Shown here: positions 43,071-51,468 of the stretch, piece by piece
Layout of the letters: the number at the start of each line of letters is the position of its first letter
How positions within the stretch are numbered: position 1 is the first letter of the stretch
Assembly (NCBI GenBank): GCA_017937125.1
Contig: JAGBEH010000006.1
Coordinates: 1-64,000, forward strand
Reading direction: 5' to 3'
Source of the DNA: Alistipes sp.
GTDB taxonomy: Bacteria; Bacteroidota; Bacteroidia; Bacteroidales; Rikenellaceae
Length of the DNA: 64,000 nucleotides
The notes under the pieces: model-generated
What the model saw: only the letters and a program-made list of their open reading frames with translations
Told to the model about the DNA's origin: nothing
Databases searched by the model: none
Program-made: the position numbers and the translations under genes

Positions 43071-43580
43071 ATGATTTCCGACGATTTGCTGTATGTCCTC
43101 GACATAGTCGAGGGTACGTCGGTGGACGGTACGGGTCTGCGTACGTCGATATATTTCGCTGGGTGCGAGAACCGCTGCGAGGGGTGTCACAATCCCTCGT
43201 CGTGGCTCGTCGAAAACGGGCGCGGAATGAGCGCGGAAGAACTCTTCGACATCATCGTCGCGGCCGATATGAACGTTACGTTCAGCGGCGGCGACCCGAT
43301 GTTGCGCCCCGAAGCGATAACGCGGCTCGCACGGCGCATCAAGGCCGAAACCGACAAGACGATATGGTGCTATACGGGCTACACGTTCGAAGATATTCTG
43401 CGGCATCCGCAACGCCGCGCTCTGCTCGAAACCGTAGACGTATTGGTCGATGGACGTTTTATGCTTGCCGAGCGCGATACGTCGCTGCGCTTTCGCGGCA
43501 GCCGCAACCAGCGCATAATAGATGTTGCGCGTTCATTGGCCGCGGGACGTGTCGAGGTGTTCGACGATAATATTCGGTAA
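43071..43580 (+). CDS. nrdG: Anaerobic RNR activating protein
   Basis: A 169-residue radical-SAM activase that generates the glycyl radical on NrdD. The cluster motif is GCENRCEGCHN (Cys32, Cys36, Cys39), followed by FSGGDPM, the usual SAM-binding Gly-rich segment. It starts on the base after the nrdD stop codon, so translation is coupled. Confidence 0.96.
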   Translation: MISDDLLYVLDIVEGTSVDGTGLRTSIYFAGCENRCEGCHNPSSWLVENGRGMSAEELFDIIVAADMNVTFSGGDPMLRPEAITRLARRIKAETDKTIWCYTGYTFEDILRHPQRRALLETVDVLVDGRFMLAERDTSLRFRGSRNQRIIDVARSLAAGRVEVFDDNIR

Positions 43581-43643
43581 CTATATAATACTTAATGATT
43601 TCCACGCCGCATGTACCGTTGTCGGTGCGCTGGCTTGAGACCG

Positions 43644-44054
43644 TTATTCTTTCGACGTCGAGGACGGTGAGGTTTCGTAAAACTCGATGGGCAGACCGTC
43701 GGGATCGGCGAAAAACGTAAAACGGCATCCCGTGTATCCGTCCGTGCGTATTGCTTCGCACTCTATGCCGTGCGCCGCGATCTCCCCGACAGCCGTATCG
43801 ATGTCCTCCACCGCGAATGCCAGATGCCGCAACCCTGCGGCTTCGGGACGGGACAGCCTTTCGGGCGGATTCGGGAACGAGAACAGTTCGATAACATATT
43901 CGCCGTTCAGTGCCAGATCGGCCTTGTATGAGTCTCGGTCGCTGCGATAATGCTCGGCGATGAGTTGCAGCCCGAGCACTTCGGTGTAGAATCTCAATGA
44001 CCGCCTGTAATCCGAGCAGATTATGGCCGTGTGATGCACTTTGCTGATTTTCAT
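43644..44054 (-). CDS. VOC-family (glyoxalase/bleomycin resistance fold) protein
   Basis: A 136-residue two-module vicinal-oxygen-chelate protein. KVHHTAIICSDYRRSLRFYTEVLG at the start supplies the first His ligand, ELFSFPNPPERLS with LRHLAFAVEDID gives the middle ligands, and DPDGLPIEFYE the last Glu. It is closest to the YaeR/GloA2-like group; substrate unknown. Start is ATG 44054; the frame upstream lacks similarity. Confidence 0.88.
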   Translation of the reverse strand: MKISKVHHTAIICSDYRRSLRFYTEVLGLQLIAEHYRSDRDSYKADLALNGEYVIELFSFPNPPERLSRPEAAGLRHLAFAVEDIDTAVGEIAAHGIECEAIRTDGYTGCRFTFFADPDGLPIEFYETSPSSTSKE

Positions 44055-44208
44055 ACCATTCAATGTTTCATACCGTTGCACTTCTCGGATATTGCAGCGG
44101 ATAGGATGTGCGCATACGGTTTCGGATGCCCATAGCCTTTGCGCCGACGTATACGACCGAACTTGCGGACATATGCGCATACGGCTCCAAATACCGTAAC
44201 CGTATATG

Positions 44209-44562
44209 TCATTCCTCGACGGTTACGCTTACTCGTCCGACCTTGCCGCCCAGCGGCGGTGCTATCTTAGCAACCGTGCAGCGTACGCGCCGCACAGCCG
44301 GAAACTCACACTTCACCGCCTCGATGATGTTCGCGGCTACGCGCTCTATCGTATGTTGCCTGACGGCCATCTGCCGTGCAACGGTTCGATATACCGAAAG
44401 ATAATTTACGGCACGCGCGACATCGTCCGTCGCGGCGACATCGCCCCATTCGGTCGTCAGCACCATATCGACGCAAAAACGGTTGCCGACCTGCCGTTCC
44501 AGATCGTAGCAACCGTGATATGCGTAAAACTCCATTTCGGAGAGACGGATTTCGTAATCCAT
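44209..44562 (-). CDS. folB: Dihydroneopterin aldolase
   Basis: A 117-residue enzyme of folate synthesis that cleaves dihydroneopterin to 6-hydroxymethyl-dihydropterin and glycolaldehyde. RLSEMEFYAYHGCYDLERQVG, NYLSVYRTV, TIERVAANI and the C-terminal KIAPPLGGKVGRVSVT are family hallmarks. The start is ATG 44562, 8 bp after tyrS, so it is the last gene of a dnaX-tyrS-folB series. Confidence 0.93.
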   Translation of the reverse strand: MDYEIRLSEMEFYAYHGCYDLERQVGNRFCVDMVLTTEWGDVAATDDVARAVNYLSVYRTVARQMAVRQHTIERVAANIIEAVKCEFPAVRRVRCTVAKIAPPLGGKVGRVSVTVEE

Positions 44563-44570
44563 AATCGAAA

Positions 44571-45857
44571 TTACTCTACCGTTACCAGATAATAATTCTT
44601 CTTTCCGCGCTGCACGAGCAGGTATTTGCCTGCGATGAGATCGCCTTCGACAACCGTCCGCATCGGGTCGGCTACCTTCTCCTTGTCGAGCGATACTCCG
44701 CCGCCCTGAACCATCTTGCGGCATTCGCCTTTCGAAGGGAATATCTGCGTCTTCTCGGCACAGAGGTCTACGAACGTGCATCCCAAGTCGGCACGTGCGA
44801 TTTTGAACTGCGGCACCCCTTCGAATACCTGCAACAGGGTCTGTTCGTCCAATCGGCGCAGGGCGTCGGATGTCGCACCGCCGAAGAGGATTTGCGACGC
44901 TTCGACCGCTTTTTCGTACTCTTCGGCCGAATGTATCATCGTCGTAATCTCCTTTGCCAATGCCTTTTGCAGTACGCGCAGGTGCGGAGCTGCATCGTGC
45001 TCGGCAATCAGCGTTTCGATGGTCTCGCGGTCGAGCAGCGTGAAAATCTTGATATACCGTTTGGCATCTTCGTCGCTTACGTTGAGCCAGAATTGGTAGA
45101 ACTTGTAGGGCGAAGTGTAGCGCGCATCCAGCCATACGTTGCCGCTCTCGGTCTTGCCGAATTTCGTGCCGTCGGCTTTGGTGATGAGCGGGCAGGTTAT
45201 GGCGTAAGCCTCTTTGTCGAGCTTGCGGCGTATCAGCTCCGTACCCGTGGTTATGTTGCCCCACTGGTCCGAGCCGCCCAACTGCACCTTGCAGCCGTAC
45301 TCCTGATAGAGGTGCAGGAAATCATTGCCCTGCAACAGCTGGTAGGTGAATTCGGTGAACGACATTCCGTCGCCCTCGCCGTTGAAACGCTTCTTTACGG
45401 AGTCTTTGGCCATCATATAATTGACGGTTATCAACTTGCCTATTTCGCGGGCGAAATCGAGGAACGTAACATCCTTCATCCAGTCGTAGTTATTGACGAG
45501 CAGCGCGGCATTCGGGGCATCCGAATCGAAGTCGAGCAGCTTGGCGAGCTGCTTTTTGATAGCCTCCTGATTGTGGCGCAGCGTCTTCTCGTCGAGCAGG
45601 TTGCGCTCCTGCGATTTGCCGCTCGGGTCGCCTATCATACCCGTAGCGCCGCCTATGAGGGCTATGGGTCGGTGGCCGCACATCTGCAAATGCTTGAGTA
45701 TCATTACGCCGACGAGATGACCTATATGCAGCGAGTCGGCCGTAGGGTCGATACCCAAATAGGCCGTCGTCATCTCTTTGGCAAGTTGTTCTTCGGCGCC
45801 GGGCATAATCGTGTGGATCATCCCGCGCCATTGCAGTTCTTCAACGAAATTTTTCAT
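44571..45857 (-). CDS. tyrS: Tyrosyl-tRNA synthetase
   Basis: A 428-residue class I synthetase. HIGHLVG is the first signature, YDWMKDV and GGSDQWGNI form the tyrosine and ATP site, and KFGKTESGN is the KMSKS-like motif. The C-terminal S4 RNA-binding domain is visible ([17 protein letters not shown]). It follows dnaX by 43 bp. Confidence 0.97.
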   Translation of the reverse strand: MKNFVEELQWRGMIHTIMPGAEEQLAKEMTTAYLGIDPTADSLHIGHLVGVMILKHLQMCGHRPIALIGGATGMIGDPSGKSQERNLLDEKTLRHNQEAIKKQLAKLLDFDSDAPNAALLVNNYDWMKDVTFLDFAREIGKLITVNYMMAKDSVKKRFNGEGDGMSFTEFTYQLLQGNDFLHLYQEYGCKVQLGGSDQWGNITTGTELIRRKLDKEAYAITCPLITKADGTKFGKTESGNVWLDARYTSPYKFYQFWLNVSDEDAKRYIKIFTLLDRETIETLIAEHDAAPHLRVLQKALAKEITTMIHSAEEYEKAVEASQILFGGATSDALRRLDEQTLLQVFEGVPQFKIARADLGCTFVDLCAEKTQIFPSKGECRKMVQGGGVSLDKEKVADPMRTVVEGDLIAGKYLLVQRGKKNYYLVTVE

Positions 45858-45900
45858 CTTTTCTATGTTTTTATCTATTTTATCCTTTTTTATCGCATCC

Positions 45901-47877
45901 CTATTCCACTTCGAGGTCGAGCGCCTTTTTGAGTTCGAGCACTAACGGATTTTTCTGCTCGATATGGCGTATGCGGTCCTCCAACTTTATGGGACGCATC
46001 TTGCGTCTGTCCTCCCTGACCGCAATGTCGAGCTCCAGAGAACCCGCGATGCCCGCAATCTCGGCTATACGCATAAGTATCTCCGTCGTGGAGCGCAGTA
46101 TCTCGTCGCGCAGGGCTTCGGTCGGTACCGACAACCGTATGATATTGTTCTCGAACCGCATCGTCTCGAACGCTACGATGAAACGCGGACGCCGTTCGTT
46201 TATGTCGTTCAGAATATGCTGACGGTTGTTTTCGAGTTTGGCGGCACTCTCAGGGTCGATGACCTTTTCGATTGTCGTCGTCTCCTTCGCCTCGACCGTT
46301 TCGTCCGTCGTGTTCAGCAGCGCCGAGAGCGAAGCTCCCGACATCAGCGGCTTGTCGGAACGGGAGGCATAAGTGCCGCCTCCGTTCACGGCCGCAGCGT
46401 TTACCGTTGCTGCCGAAGTCGCTGTCCCTCCGACAGAGGTCGCGGCCATATGACCTCCGACCGCCGTTGCTGCGGGCTGCGACGGGGGCGCGGACGGCGC
46501 GGTGTTATGCATCGTATTTGTCGTTGCGGACTGTTGCTCGGGAGCAGGTTGCACGGGCTGTTGCGGAGTCTGTCGAACGGTCGCCGTTTGCGCAGGTGCG
46601 GCAGATGCGGTGCTCGCCGTTGCCTGCGGAGCCGCCTGTGTCGTCGGTTGCATAGCAGCAGGCACCGTTTGCGACCCTCCTTGTGCCGTCGTATGCGCCG
46701 CAGGAGATGTCGGTTGCGCCGCAGCGAGTGCCGCTTTCCGAAGATCGGGCAGAGGATAATCGTCCGCCCCTACGGTCGGGTCATTTTTTTTTTGACCGAG
46801 AACCGCAATCTTCATCAGTCCCAGTTCGACGAGCAGCCGTTGGTTCGAGGATTGCCTTATTTTGCCGTCGGCATCGGCGAGCAATGATATTGCGCCGAAA
46901 AGAAAATCGTTGTCGCATCGTTCCGCTTGGGAACGGTATCGTTCGAGCAGCGTGCCCGTAAATTCTATGAGCGAGAGAGCAGGCCCCTTGGCGACCAACA
47001 GGTCGCGCATATGCTGGCACAGCCCCGCCATAAATATCTGCCCCGAGAAACCGTTGGACAATATGCGGTCGAAGAGCAGCAGCGCATCGACATAATTGCC
47101 GTCGAGCAGCATATCCGTCATTTGGAAATAGGTGTCGTAGTCGAGCACGTTGAGCGTCTGCGCCACCTCCTTGAACCCGAGCGTCGTGCCGCAGAACGAA
47201 ACCGCCTTGTCGAACATCGACAGCGCGTCGCGCATACCTCCGTCGGCCTTGCGGGCTATCAGGTTCAGAGACTCTTCGTCGTAGGTTACCCCCTCCTTGT
47301 CGGCTATCTGTTTGAGATACTCGACCGCATCCTCTACGCGTATGCGGTTGAAATCGTATATCTGGCAGCGCGAGAGTATCGTGGGTATGATTTTATGTTT
47401 TTCCGTCGTCGCGAGGATGAATATCGCGTGTGCGGGCGGCTCCTCCAGCGTCTTCAGAAAGGCGTTGAACGCCTGCTGCGAGAGCATATGCACCTCGTCG
47501 ATGATGAATACCGAGTAGCGGCCTACCTGCGGGATGATGCGAACCTGCTCGATAAGGTTGCGGATATCGTCCACCGAGTTGTTCGACGCGGCGTCGAGTT
47601 CGTGTATGTTCAGCGAACGGTTTTCGTTGAACGTACGACACGATTCGCATTCGTTGCAGGCTTCGGCACCTGCGGGGTGAAGGCAGTTTATCGCCTTGGC
47701 GAAGATGCGCGCGCACGTTGTCTTGCCGACGCCGCGAGGACCGCAAAACAGGTATGCGTGAGCCAGTTGCCCGCGTTCGATCGCATTCTTCAGCGTAGAT
47801 GTGATATGTTTCTGACCTACGACCGATGCGAAGGTCGCGGGGCGGTATTTTCTTGCACTGACGATAAAGTTTCCCAT
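45901..47877 (-). CDS. dnaX: DNA polymerase III subunit tau/gamma, with slippage-prone A10 run
   Basis: A 658-residue clamp-loader subunit. Domain I holds the Walker [10 protein letters not shown], a zinc site C-x8-C-x2-C-x2-C (about 64-77), the [11 protein letters not shown] Walker B region and the SRC motif in LSRCQIYDF. Domain III runs to about residue 360. An Ala/Thr/Gln/Pro-rich linker (about 385-520) leads to the tau-specific C-terminal domains. At codons 362-365 the mRNA carries ten consecutive A (46793-46784), read CAA-AAA-AAA-AAT, directly followed by GACC; an extra A or a -1 shift gives an immediate TGA and a 365-residue gamma-like product. Promoter box TACTTTTG at 47892-47885 lies 7 bp before the ATG. 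Confidence 0.96.
   Translation of the reverse strand: MGNFIVSARKYRPATFASVVGQKHITSTLKNAIERGQLAHAYLFCGPRGVGKTTCARIFAKAINCLHPAGAEACNECESCRTFNENRSLNIHELDAASNNSVDDIRNLIEQVRIIPQVGRYSVFIIDEVHMLSQQAFNAFLKTLEEPPAHAIFILATTEKHKIIPTILSRCQIYDFNRIRVEDAVEYLKQIADKEGVTYDEESLNLIARKADGGMRDALSMFDKAVSFCGTTLGFKEVAQTLNVLDYDTYFQMTDMLLDGNYVDALLLFDRILSNGFSGQIFMAGLCQHMRDLLVAKGPALSLIEFTGTLLERYRSQAERCDNDFLFGAISLLADADGKIRQSSNQRLLVELGLMKIAVLGQKKNDPTVGADDYPLPDLRKAALAAAQPTSPAAHTTAQGGSQTVPAAMQPTTQAAPQATASTASAAPAQTATVRQTPQQPVQPAPEQQSATTNTMHNTAPSAPPSQPAATAVGGHMAATSVGGTATSAATVNAAAVNGGGTYASRSDKPLMSGASLSALLNTTDETVEAKETTTIEKVIDPESAAKLENNRQHILNDINERRPRFIVAFETMRFENNIIRLSVPTEALRDEILRSTTEILMRIAEIAGIAGSLELDIAVREDRRKMRPIKLEDRIRHIEQKNPLVLELKKALDLEVE
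46784..46793 (-). promoter_or_regulatory. Probable programmed slippage site in dnaX (A10)
   Basis: Ten A in the coding strand within codons 362-365. Thermus dnaX uses a run of this kind for transcriptional slippage and E. coli dnaX uses A-AAA-AAG for a -1 shift. Here a one-base slip in the proper direction meets TGA at once. A strong downstream hairpin is not evident, which favours transcriptional slippage (inference). Confidence 0.7.
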
Positions 47878-47913
47878 AGTAGGACAAAAGTAGTGAAAAA
47901 ATCAGATATATAT

Positions 47914-48000
47914 ACAACTTTACACCAATCGATTTCAATAATCGGTTCTCGCTACAGACTGTCGTGTCGCTCGCGGCAGGGCCGCGTTTACGGATTCGAC
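47914..48000 (-). repeat. 87-bp dispersed repeat, copy 1 (upstream of dnaX)
   Basis: Read on the minus strand, this matches 54578-54664 at 71 of 87 positions with no gaps. It sits directly upstream of the dnaX promoter box. In the 60 bp with most changes, 8 of 13 differences fall in one codon position, as if the sequence had been coding (translation containing KRGPAAS-TTV-S-NRLLKS). Confidence 0.75.
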
Positions 48001-48181
48001 GGCCGAGGCGGTTTTGTATTGCGTCGGCCGTATCCGCCCTGCTGAAACCTTTCTTCCGTCGGGTCGGCCTGTGTGTTCGGCCGCAGGCAGTTGCCGCGTA
48101 CTGCCGGCGGCACCGCGGCGGCTTTCTCGTCCGTCGGATGAAAAAAAGATGCCGATATGCTTGCAAATCGCGAATTTTTAT
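48001..48181. other. Intergenic stretch upstream of tRNA-Leu
   Basis: GC-rich spacer without a recognised gene between the 87-bp repeat and the tRNA promoter. The tRNA -7 box TACCTTTG follows at 48182-48189. Confidence 0.45.
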
Positions 48182-48189
48182 TACCTTTG
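48182..48189 (+). promoter_or_regulatory. -7 box of tRNA-Leu(CAG)
   Basis: TACCTTTG, with TTG at 48161-48163 (spacer 18). It lies 13 bp before the first tRNA base. Confidence 0.65.
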
Positions 48190-48202
48190 CATCGCAAAAG
48201 AT

Positions 48203-48283
48203 GCCCAGGTGGCGAAATGGTAGACGCGCTCGTTTCAGGTGCGAGTGTTGAGAGACGTGTAGGTTCGACTCCTATCCTGGGCA
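48203..48283 (+). tRNA. tRNA-Leu (anticodon CAG)
   Basis: An 81-nt class II tRNA. Acceptor GCCCAGG pairs with CCTGGGC; the anticodon arm is CTCGT-TTCAGGT-GCGAG with CAG; a long variable arm follows; the T loop GGTTCGACTCC is normal. It reads CUG codons. CCA is not encoded. Confidence 0.95.
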
Positions 48284-48286
48284 CTG

Positions 48287-48321
48287 AAAAAGCAACCGAC
48301 TTAATGTCGGTTGCTTTTTTT
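48287..48321 (+). terminator. Terminator of tRNA-Leu(CAG)
   Basis: A 14-bp stem (48287-48300 with 48306-48319), 5-base loop and an extended T-run, 3 bp after the tRNA end. Confidence 0.92.
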
Positions 48322-48445
48322 CGTTTGCGGGTATGCGATCCGAATATACGGCTGCGAATGCCCCTATCGGAACGGCGGCGACGATAATTCGCATTCGAAA
48401 GAATCGAATGTGCCGAAATAAAAACCGTGCGCAGGACGATTCCGA

Positions 48446-48476
48446 TTGCAGGTTCCGAACGGTTGCGGTAATTTTG
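48446..48476 (+). promoter_or_regulatory. Promoter of the small hypothetical gene
   Basis: TTG at 48446-48448, 20 bp, TAATTTTG at 48469-48476; ATG at 48499 with AGGAAGA before it. Confidence 0.72.
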
Positions 48477-48498
48477 TATCGGCAACAATGAGGAAGAT

Positions 48499-48753
48499 AT
48501 GGACACCTGTCTTATGAAGTTCGAGTGCGGCGAGGTCTATCTGTTCAGCATCGACGATCCCGCCTGCCCGCCGGAAGACTCGTTATGGGGGATGTTCGGA
48601 CATATTTCGGACACCGGGTCTGTCTGGCTGGAGGCGGCGACTTCGGACCTGATATACTTCCGTGTCGGATATGAACTGCCGCCGCACTTCAAGTTCTGCC
48701 GCTTGGCCTCGCGGGGTGAACTGCGCGATTTCGCGTTCAATATGAATGTCTGA
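48499..48753 (+). CDS. Small protein, unknown function
   Basis: An 84-residue protein without signal peptide or TM segment. It contains a compact aromatic pattern (VYLFSIDD, LWGMFGHI, DLIYFRVGYELPP) and four Cys, and looks like a small single-domain globular protein. It has its own consensus promoter and an upstream AGGAAGA, which supports it being real. It ends 3 bp from the convergent lipoprotein gene. No family recognised. Confidence 0.65.
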   Translation: MDTCLMKFECGEVYLFSIDDPACPPEDSLWGMFGHISDTGSVWLEAATSDLIYFRVGYELPPHFKFCRLASRGELRDFAFNMNV

Positions 48754-48756
48754 ACG

Positions 48757-50130
48757 TCATTCGGCCGCAAGGAGGGTGAAATTGTCGAATCGGCGCATAA
48801 GTTTCGAATTCCCGCTTATGCGTAACGACAGCGTTTTCGTGCCCGCAGGCAGATCGATAGTCGTACGGCACATAGAGCCGCCTTCAGACGCGACATTCAG
48901 TTTGGCAGAAGAATATACGCCGTCATACCCCGCCGTAATGCTGCACGATGAGGCATTCGTCCCGAATACGAGTTCGACCGCCGACAGTGAATATACGGGA
49001 ATGTTCTCTATCGCTATGAATCCGTCGCTGCTGCCTTTGTGCGCGAATACCACTCCGTCGAAACGCGGGTCGGAGGTGTCCGTATACTCCGTAAACATCG
49101 CATACGAACCCGTATAAACCAGTCCCGAACGGTCTGCATTGCCGAATAACCTGCACGACGAGCCTTCGGCTGCGGGATCGTACTCTCCCAGAACCGTATC
49201 GGCCTTGCCTGCCGTGGCGGCCGTAGGTAGAGCAGTTTCGAAATCGTCGGACCACAATACGTCTCCGATCTGCGGTCCCAAAGTGCATTCCGACATATTC
49301 ACCGTAAAACGGCTTGTGCGTCCGGCAACGAATTTCAGACGTTCGGGCGTGAATGTTTTCGAACAGATGCCGACCGATGTCGAGAAAGTGACGGTTACGG
49401 GAGTTCCCGACAGATCGGTCGGGATGCAGGCGAAACGTGCCGACGGCTCGTGTCCCGTGAAATTTATCCGCAGCGACTTGCCGATATTCGTCTCCGTCGA
49501 TAATCCGTTTCCGTCGATGTCGAACGAGAAACCGCCCGCCAGCGGCAGCTCGGCAGTAATGGTTACGTATACGGGTTCTGCCGACGACGCCATAGATGCG
49601 GGAGGTATTATATCGATCGCTCCGTAAGCGGCGATATGGCGGAACGACATCGATACGTTTTCGGGGACCGCTCCCGCGACGGCTTCGGAGATGCCGTACA
49701 GTACGGCGGCATCGGTGTCGTACGATGCGGCGGAAGCGTTTTGCACGGTCGGCATCGAGCAGTGTATGCGATTGCCTTCTGCGGATATGAACGACTTTCG
49801 AGGGTAGAGGGCGTAAAAACGGCATATGCTTGTCGCCGGAGGTTCGGGAGTTCCGTTCAGTACGGCCTCGAATTCGCCCGTCATACCGTCGGTTTGCGAG
49901 GTAGCCGTACCGTTGTGGCGCGATATTATGTTGTCGTCCTGACAATACAGCAGCGCGAGCTTGTCGCCTGCGAGCCACGACACGCTGCCGTCGGTTTCAT
50001 CGAAAGAGGTGCGCGGAGTGTCGGCATAGATGGTCGTAATGAAGTCGGGAGACTGGATCTCCGAATAATCGGTCGTGCAGGATATGACGGACAATGCGAC
50101 CGTCAGAACCATAAGTGAACGGGAAAACAT
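48757..50130 (-). CDS. Fimbrillin-like lipoprotein with C-terminal jelly-roll region
   Basis: A 457-residue lipoprotein (lipobox VISC, Cys18, then Thr-Thr-Asp). The N-terminal 300 residues follow the fimbrillin/Mfa-like pattern: PRTSFDETDGSVSWLAGDKLALLY, then FYALYPRKSF and a second beta domain ending RFTVNMSECTLG. The C-terminal 130 residues (VLWSDDFETA to RRFDNFTLLA) resemble the secreted jelly-roll domain seen in many Bacteroidetes surface proteins. It may be a fimbrial tip or glycan-binding protein. Start at the signal ATG; a 51-residue frame ends 13 bp upstream. Confidence 0.78.
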   Translation of the reverse strand: MFSRSLMVLTVALSVISCTTDYSEIQSPDFITTIYADTPRTSFDETDGSVSWLAGDKLALLYCQDDNIISRHNGTATSQTDGMTGEFEAVLNGTPEPPATSICRFYALYPRKSFISAEGNRIHCSMPTVQNASAASYDTDAAVLYGISEAVAGAVPENVSMSFRHIAAYGAIDIIPPASMASSAEPVYVTITAELPLAGGFSFDIDGNGLSTETNIGKSLRINFTGHEPSARFACIPTDLSGTPVTVTFSTSVGICSKTFTPERLKFVAGRTSRFTVNMSECTLGPQIGDVLWSDDFETALPTAATAGKADTVLGEYDPAAEGSSCRLFGNADRSGLVYTGSYAMFTEYTDTSDPRFDGVVFAHKGSSDGFIAIENIPVYSLSAVELVFGTNASSCSITAGYDGVYSSAKLNVASEGGSMCRTTIDLPAGTKTLSLRISGNSKLMRRFDNFTLLAAE

Positions 50131-50143
50131 AAGCCTACGTATT

Positions 50144-50299
50144 TCAGAATTGTCCGTAGTTGTCTTCCTCGATCTCGGGGATGCGGTTCGGGGCGCTCGG
50201 GTCGAGTGTGGCCGCAAAGCCCTTCTCATGGTAAATATAGTCTTCAATCAGTTTCGGCGCAACGTATGATTTCCTGATTGGGGTAGTACGGATGATCAT
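50144..50299 (-). CDS. Small ORF upstream of the fimbrillin-like lipoprotein
   Basis: A 51-residue frame (MIIRTTPIRKSYVAPK at the N-terminus, IPEIEEDNYGQF at the C-terminus). It has a basic start and a strongly acidic, aromatic C-terminus, no signal peptide, and ends 13 bp before the lipoprotein start, in operon spacing. Short proteins of this type with a YxAPxL N-terminal motif occur beside surface-lipoprotein genes in Bacteroidales (from memory, uncertain). Its amino-acid composition looks coding. Confidence 0.6.
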   Translation of the reverse strand: MIIRTTPIRKSYVAPKLIEDYIYHEKGFAATLDPSAPNRIPEIEEDNYGQF

Positions 50300-50357
50300 T
50301 GCAATGTAGGATGGGTTACGTAAAATAATGGTAAGAACCGATAAAGAATAAAATGAA

Positions 50358-50388
50358 AAAACTGCCCGATTTAACTCGGACAGTTTCA
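50358..50388 (-). terminator. Terminator of tRNA-Leu(GAG)
   Basis: Minus strand: a 10-bp stem with one G-U pair (AACTGTCCGA with TCGGGCAGTT) and 6-base loop, followed by a T-run, directly after the tRNA. Confidence 0.8.
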
Positions 50389-50389
50389 G

Positions 50390-50475
50390 TGCCCAGGACG
50401 AGACTCGAACTCACACGGCCGTAATTAGCCACTACCCCCTCAAAGTAGCGTGTCTACCAATTCCACCACCTGGGC
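50390..50475 (-). tRNA. tRNA-Leu (anticodon GAG)
   Basis: An 86-nt class II tRNA. Acceptor GCCCAGG/CCTGGGC, anticodon arm CTACT-TTGAGGG-GGTAG with GAG, long variable arm, T loop GAGTTCGAGTCTC. It reads CUC and CUU. CCA is not encoded. Its acceptor stem is the same as that of the tRNA-Leu(CAG) 2.1 kb away on the other strand. Confidence 0.95.
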
Positions 50476-50642
50476 TTTTCCCTCTCGGGAGTGCAAATAT
50501 AGAGACTATTTCGCGTATTCCAAAATTTTTCGGCGTTTTTTTGCGTATTCGCGGCGAAAAGGAATTTCCGATGCCCGTTTGCACCGTAAACGGACGAATC
50601 GCGAAACAGGCGACTGCGGAATACACCGCCACCCTGAATCCG

Positions 50643-51461
50643 TCATTCGAACGAAGCGGGAAAGCCGAGCAGCCGATAGTACAGCGCATCGGCCATACGT
50701 TTCTGCCCTGCGGTATTGGGATGCAGCATATCGGTTTCGGCGTTGCGGAAATATCGCGCGTGCGACTTCGCGAGCGGATAAAGCCCGCATATCGAGTGCA
50801 GGTCTATGACGGGCACCGCCCATATGTCGGCCGTCTCTTCGATCGCCGATACGTAATCGTCGATGAACAGGCCGATGCCGTTGGCGTAGGTCTCGTCGGG
50901 CTGGATATTGCGGCGGCTGAAATATGCGTATGCGCGGTGTATGGGTGTCAGCACGATGACCTGCTTGGTCGGATATTCGTTTTTCAGATATGACATTACG
51001 GTGTTTATGCGGTTGCGCAGCGTGGTGTCGTCGCAGACGAATGTGCGATGACGGCGCGGAACGACTGCTCCGCCCGCGACCTGCACCGATACGGTATCCA
51101 CCGCATACCACTCGCCGAGTGGAATGTCGAAATAGTAGTCGTTCGTGCCCGCGAAAATTATAACGGCATCGAAGTCGTCGCCCAGCTCCTCGTGCATACG
51201 CTCCGCCTGCTTCATAATCTCCCGCCACGTATCGCCGCTATGGGCATAGACGACCGCTTCGAATCCGAGACGTTCTTCGAGCATACGCCACCAAACGTCC
51301 TGATCGTGTTTTTCGATCTGGCGCGGGTCGGTTATCGAATCGCCGAGAAATACCACGCGCTTGCCGAACCATTGGCTGCGGGCGCGTTTTCCGTTCGCGG
51401 CTGCGGAGACATACGGCACCGTTACCAGCACCGACAGCAGTATGAGAAGTATCTTTTTCAT
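50643..51461 (-). CDS. Secreted SGNH/GDSL hydrolase
   Basis: A 272-residue exported esterase-like protein (signal about 1-20, YVSAAA). Block I is VFLGDSITDP with the catalytic Ser, block III is IIFAGTNDYYF, and the catalytic Asp-His pair is in TDMLHPNTAG. Such enzymes deacylate carbohydrates or lipids; the substrate is unknown. It begins 7 bp after the S46 peptidase gene and is co-transcribed with it. Confidence 0.88.
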   Translation of the reverse strand: MKKILLILLSVLVTVPYVSAAANGKRARSQWFGKRVVFLGDSITDPRQIEKHDQDVWWRMLEERLGFEAVVYAHSGDTWREIMKQAERMHEELGDDFDAVIIFAGTNDYYFDIPLGEWYAVDTVSVQVAGGAVVPRRHRTFVCDDTTLRNRINTVMSYLKNEYPTKQVIVLTPIHRAYAYFSRRNIQPDETYANGIGLFIDDYVSAIEETADIWAVPVIDLHSICGLYPLAKSHARYFRNAETDMLHPNTAGQKRMADALYYRLLGFPASFE

Positions 51462-51468
51462 AATCGGA

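Noticed and set aside
44209-45264. Extended frame joining folB to sequence antisense to frame within tyrS
   Set aside because: The upstream part is an alternate frame of tyrS; folB starts at its own ATG at 44562.
48203-48283. tRNA-associated attachment site
   Set aside because: No partial tRNA 3' copy or integrase is present nearby; the shared acceptor stem of the two tRNA-Leu genes explains the similarity.
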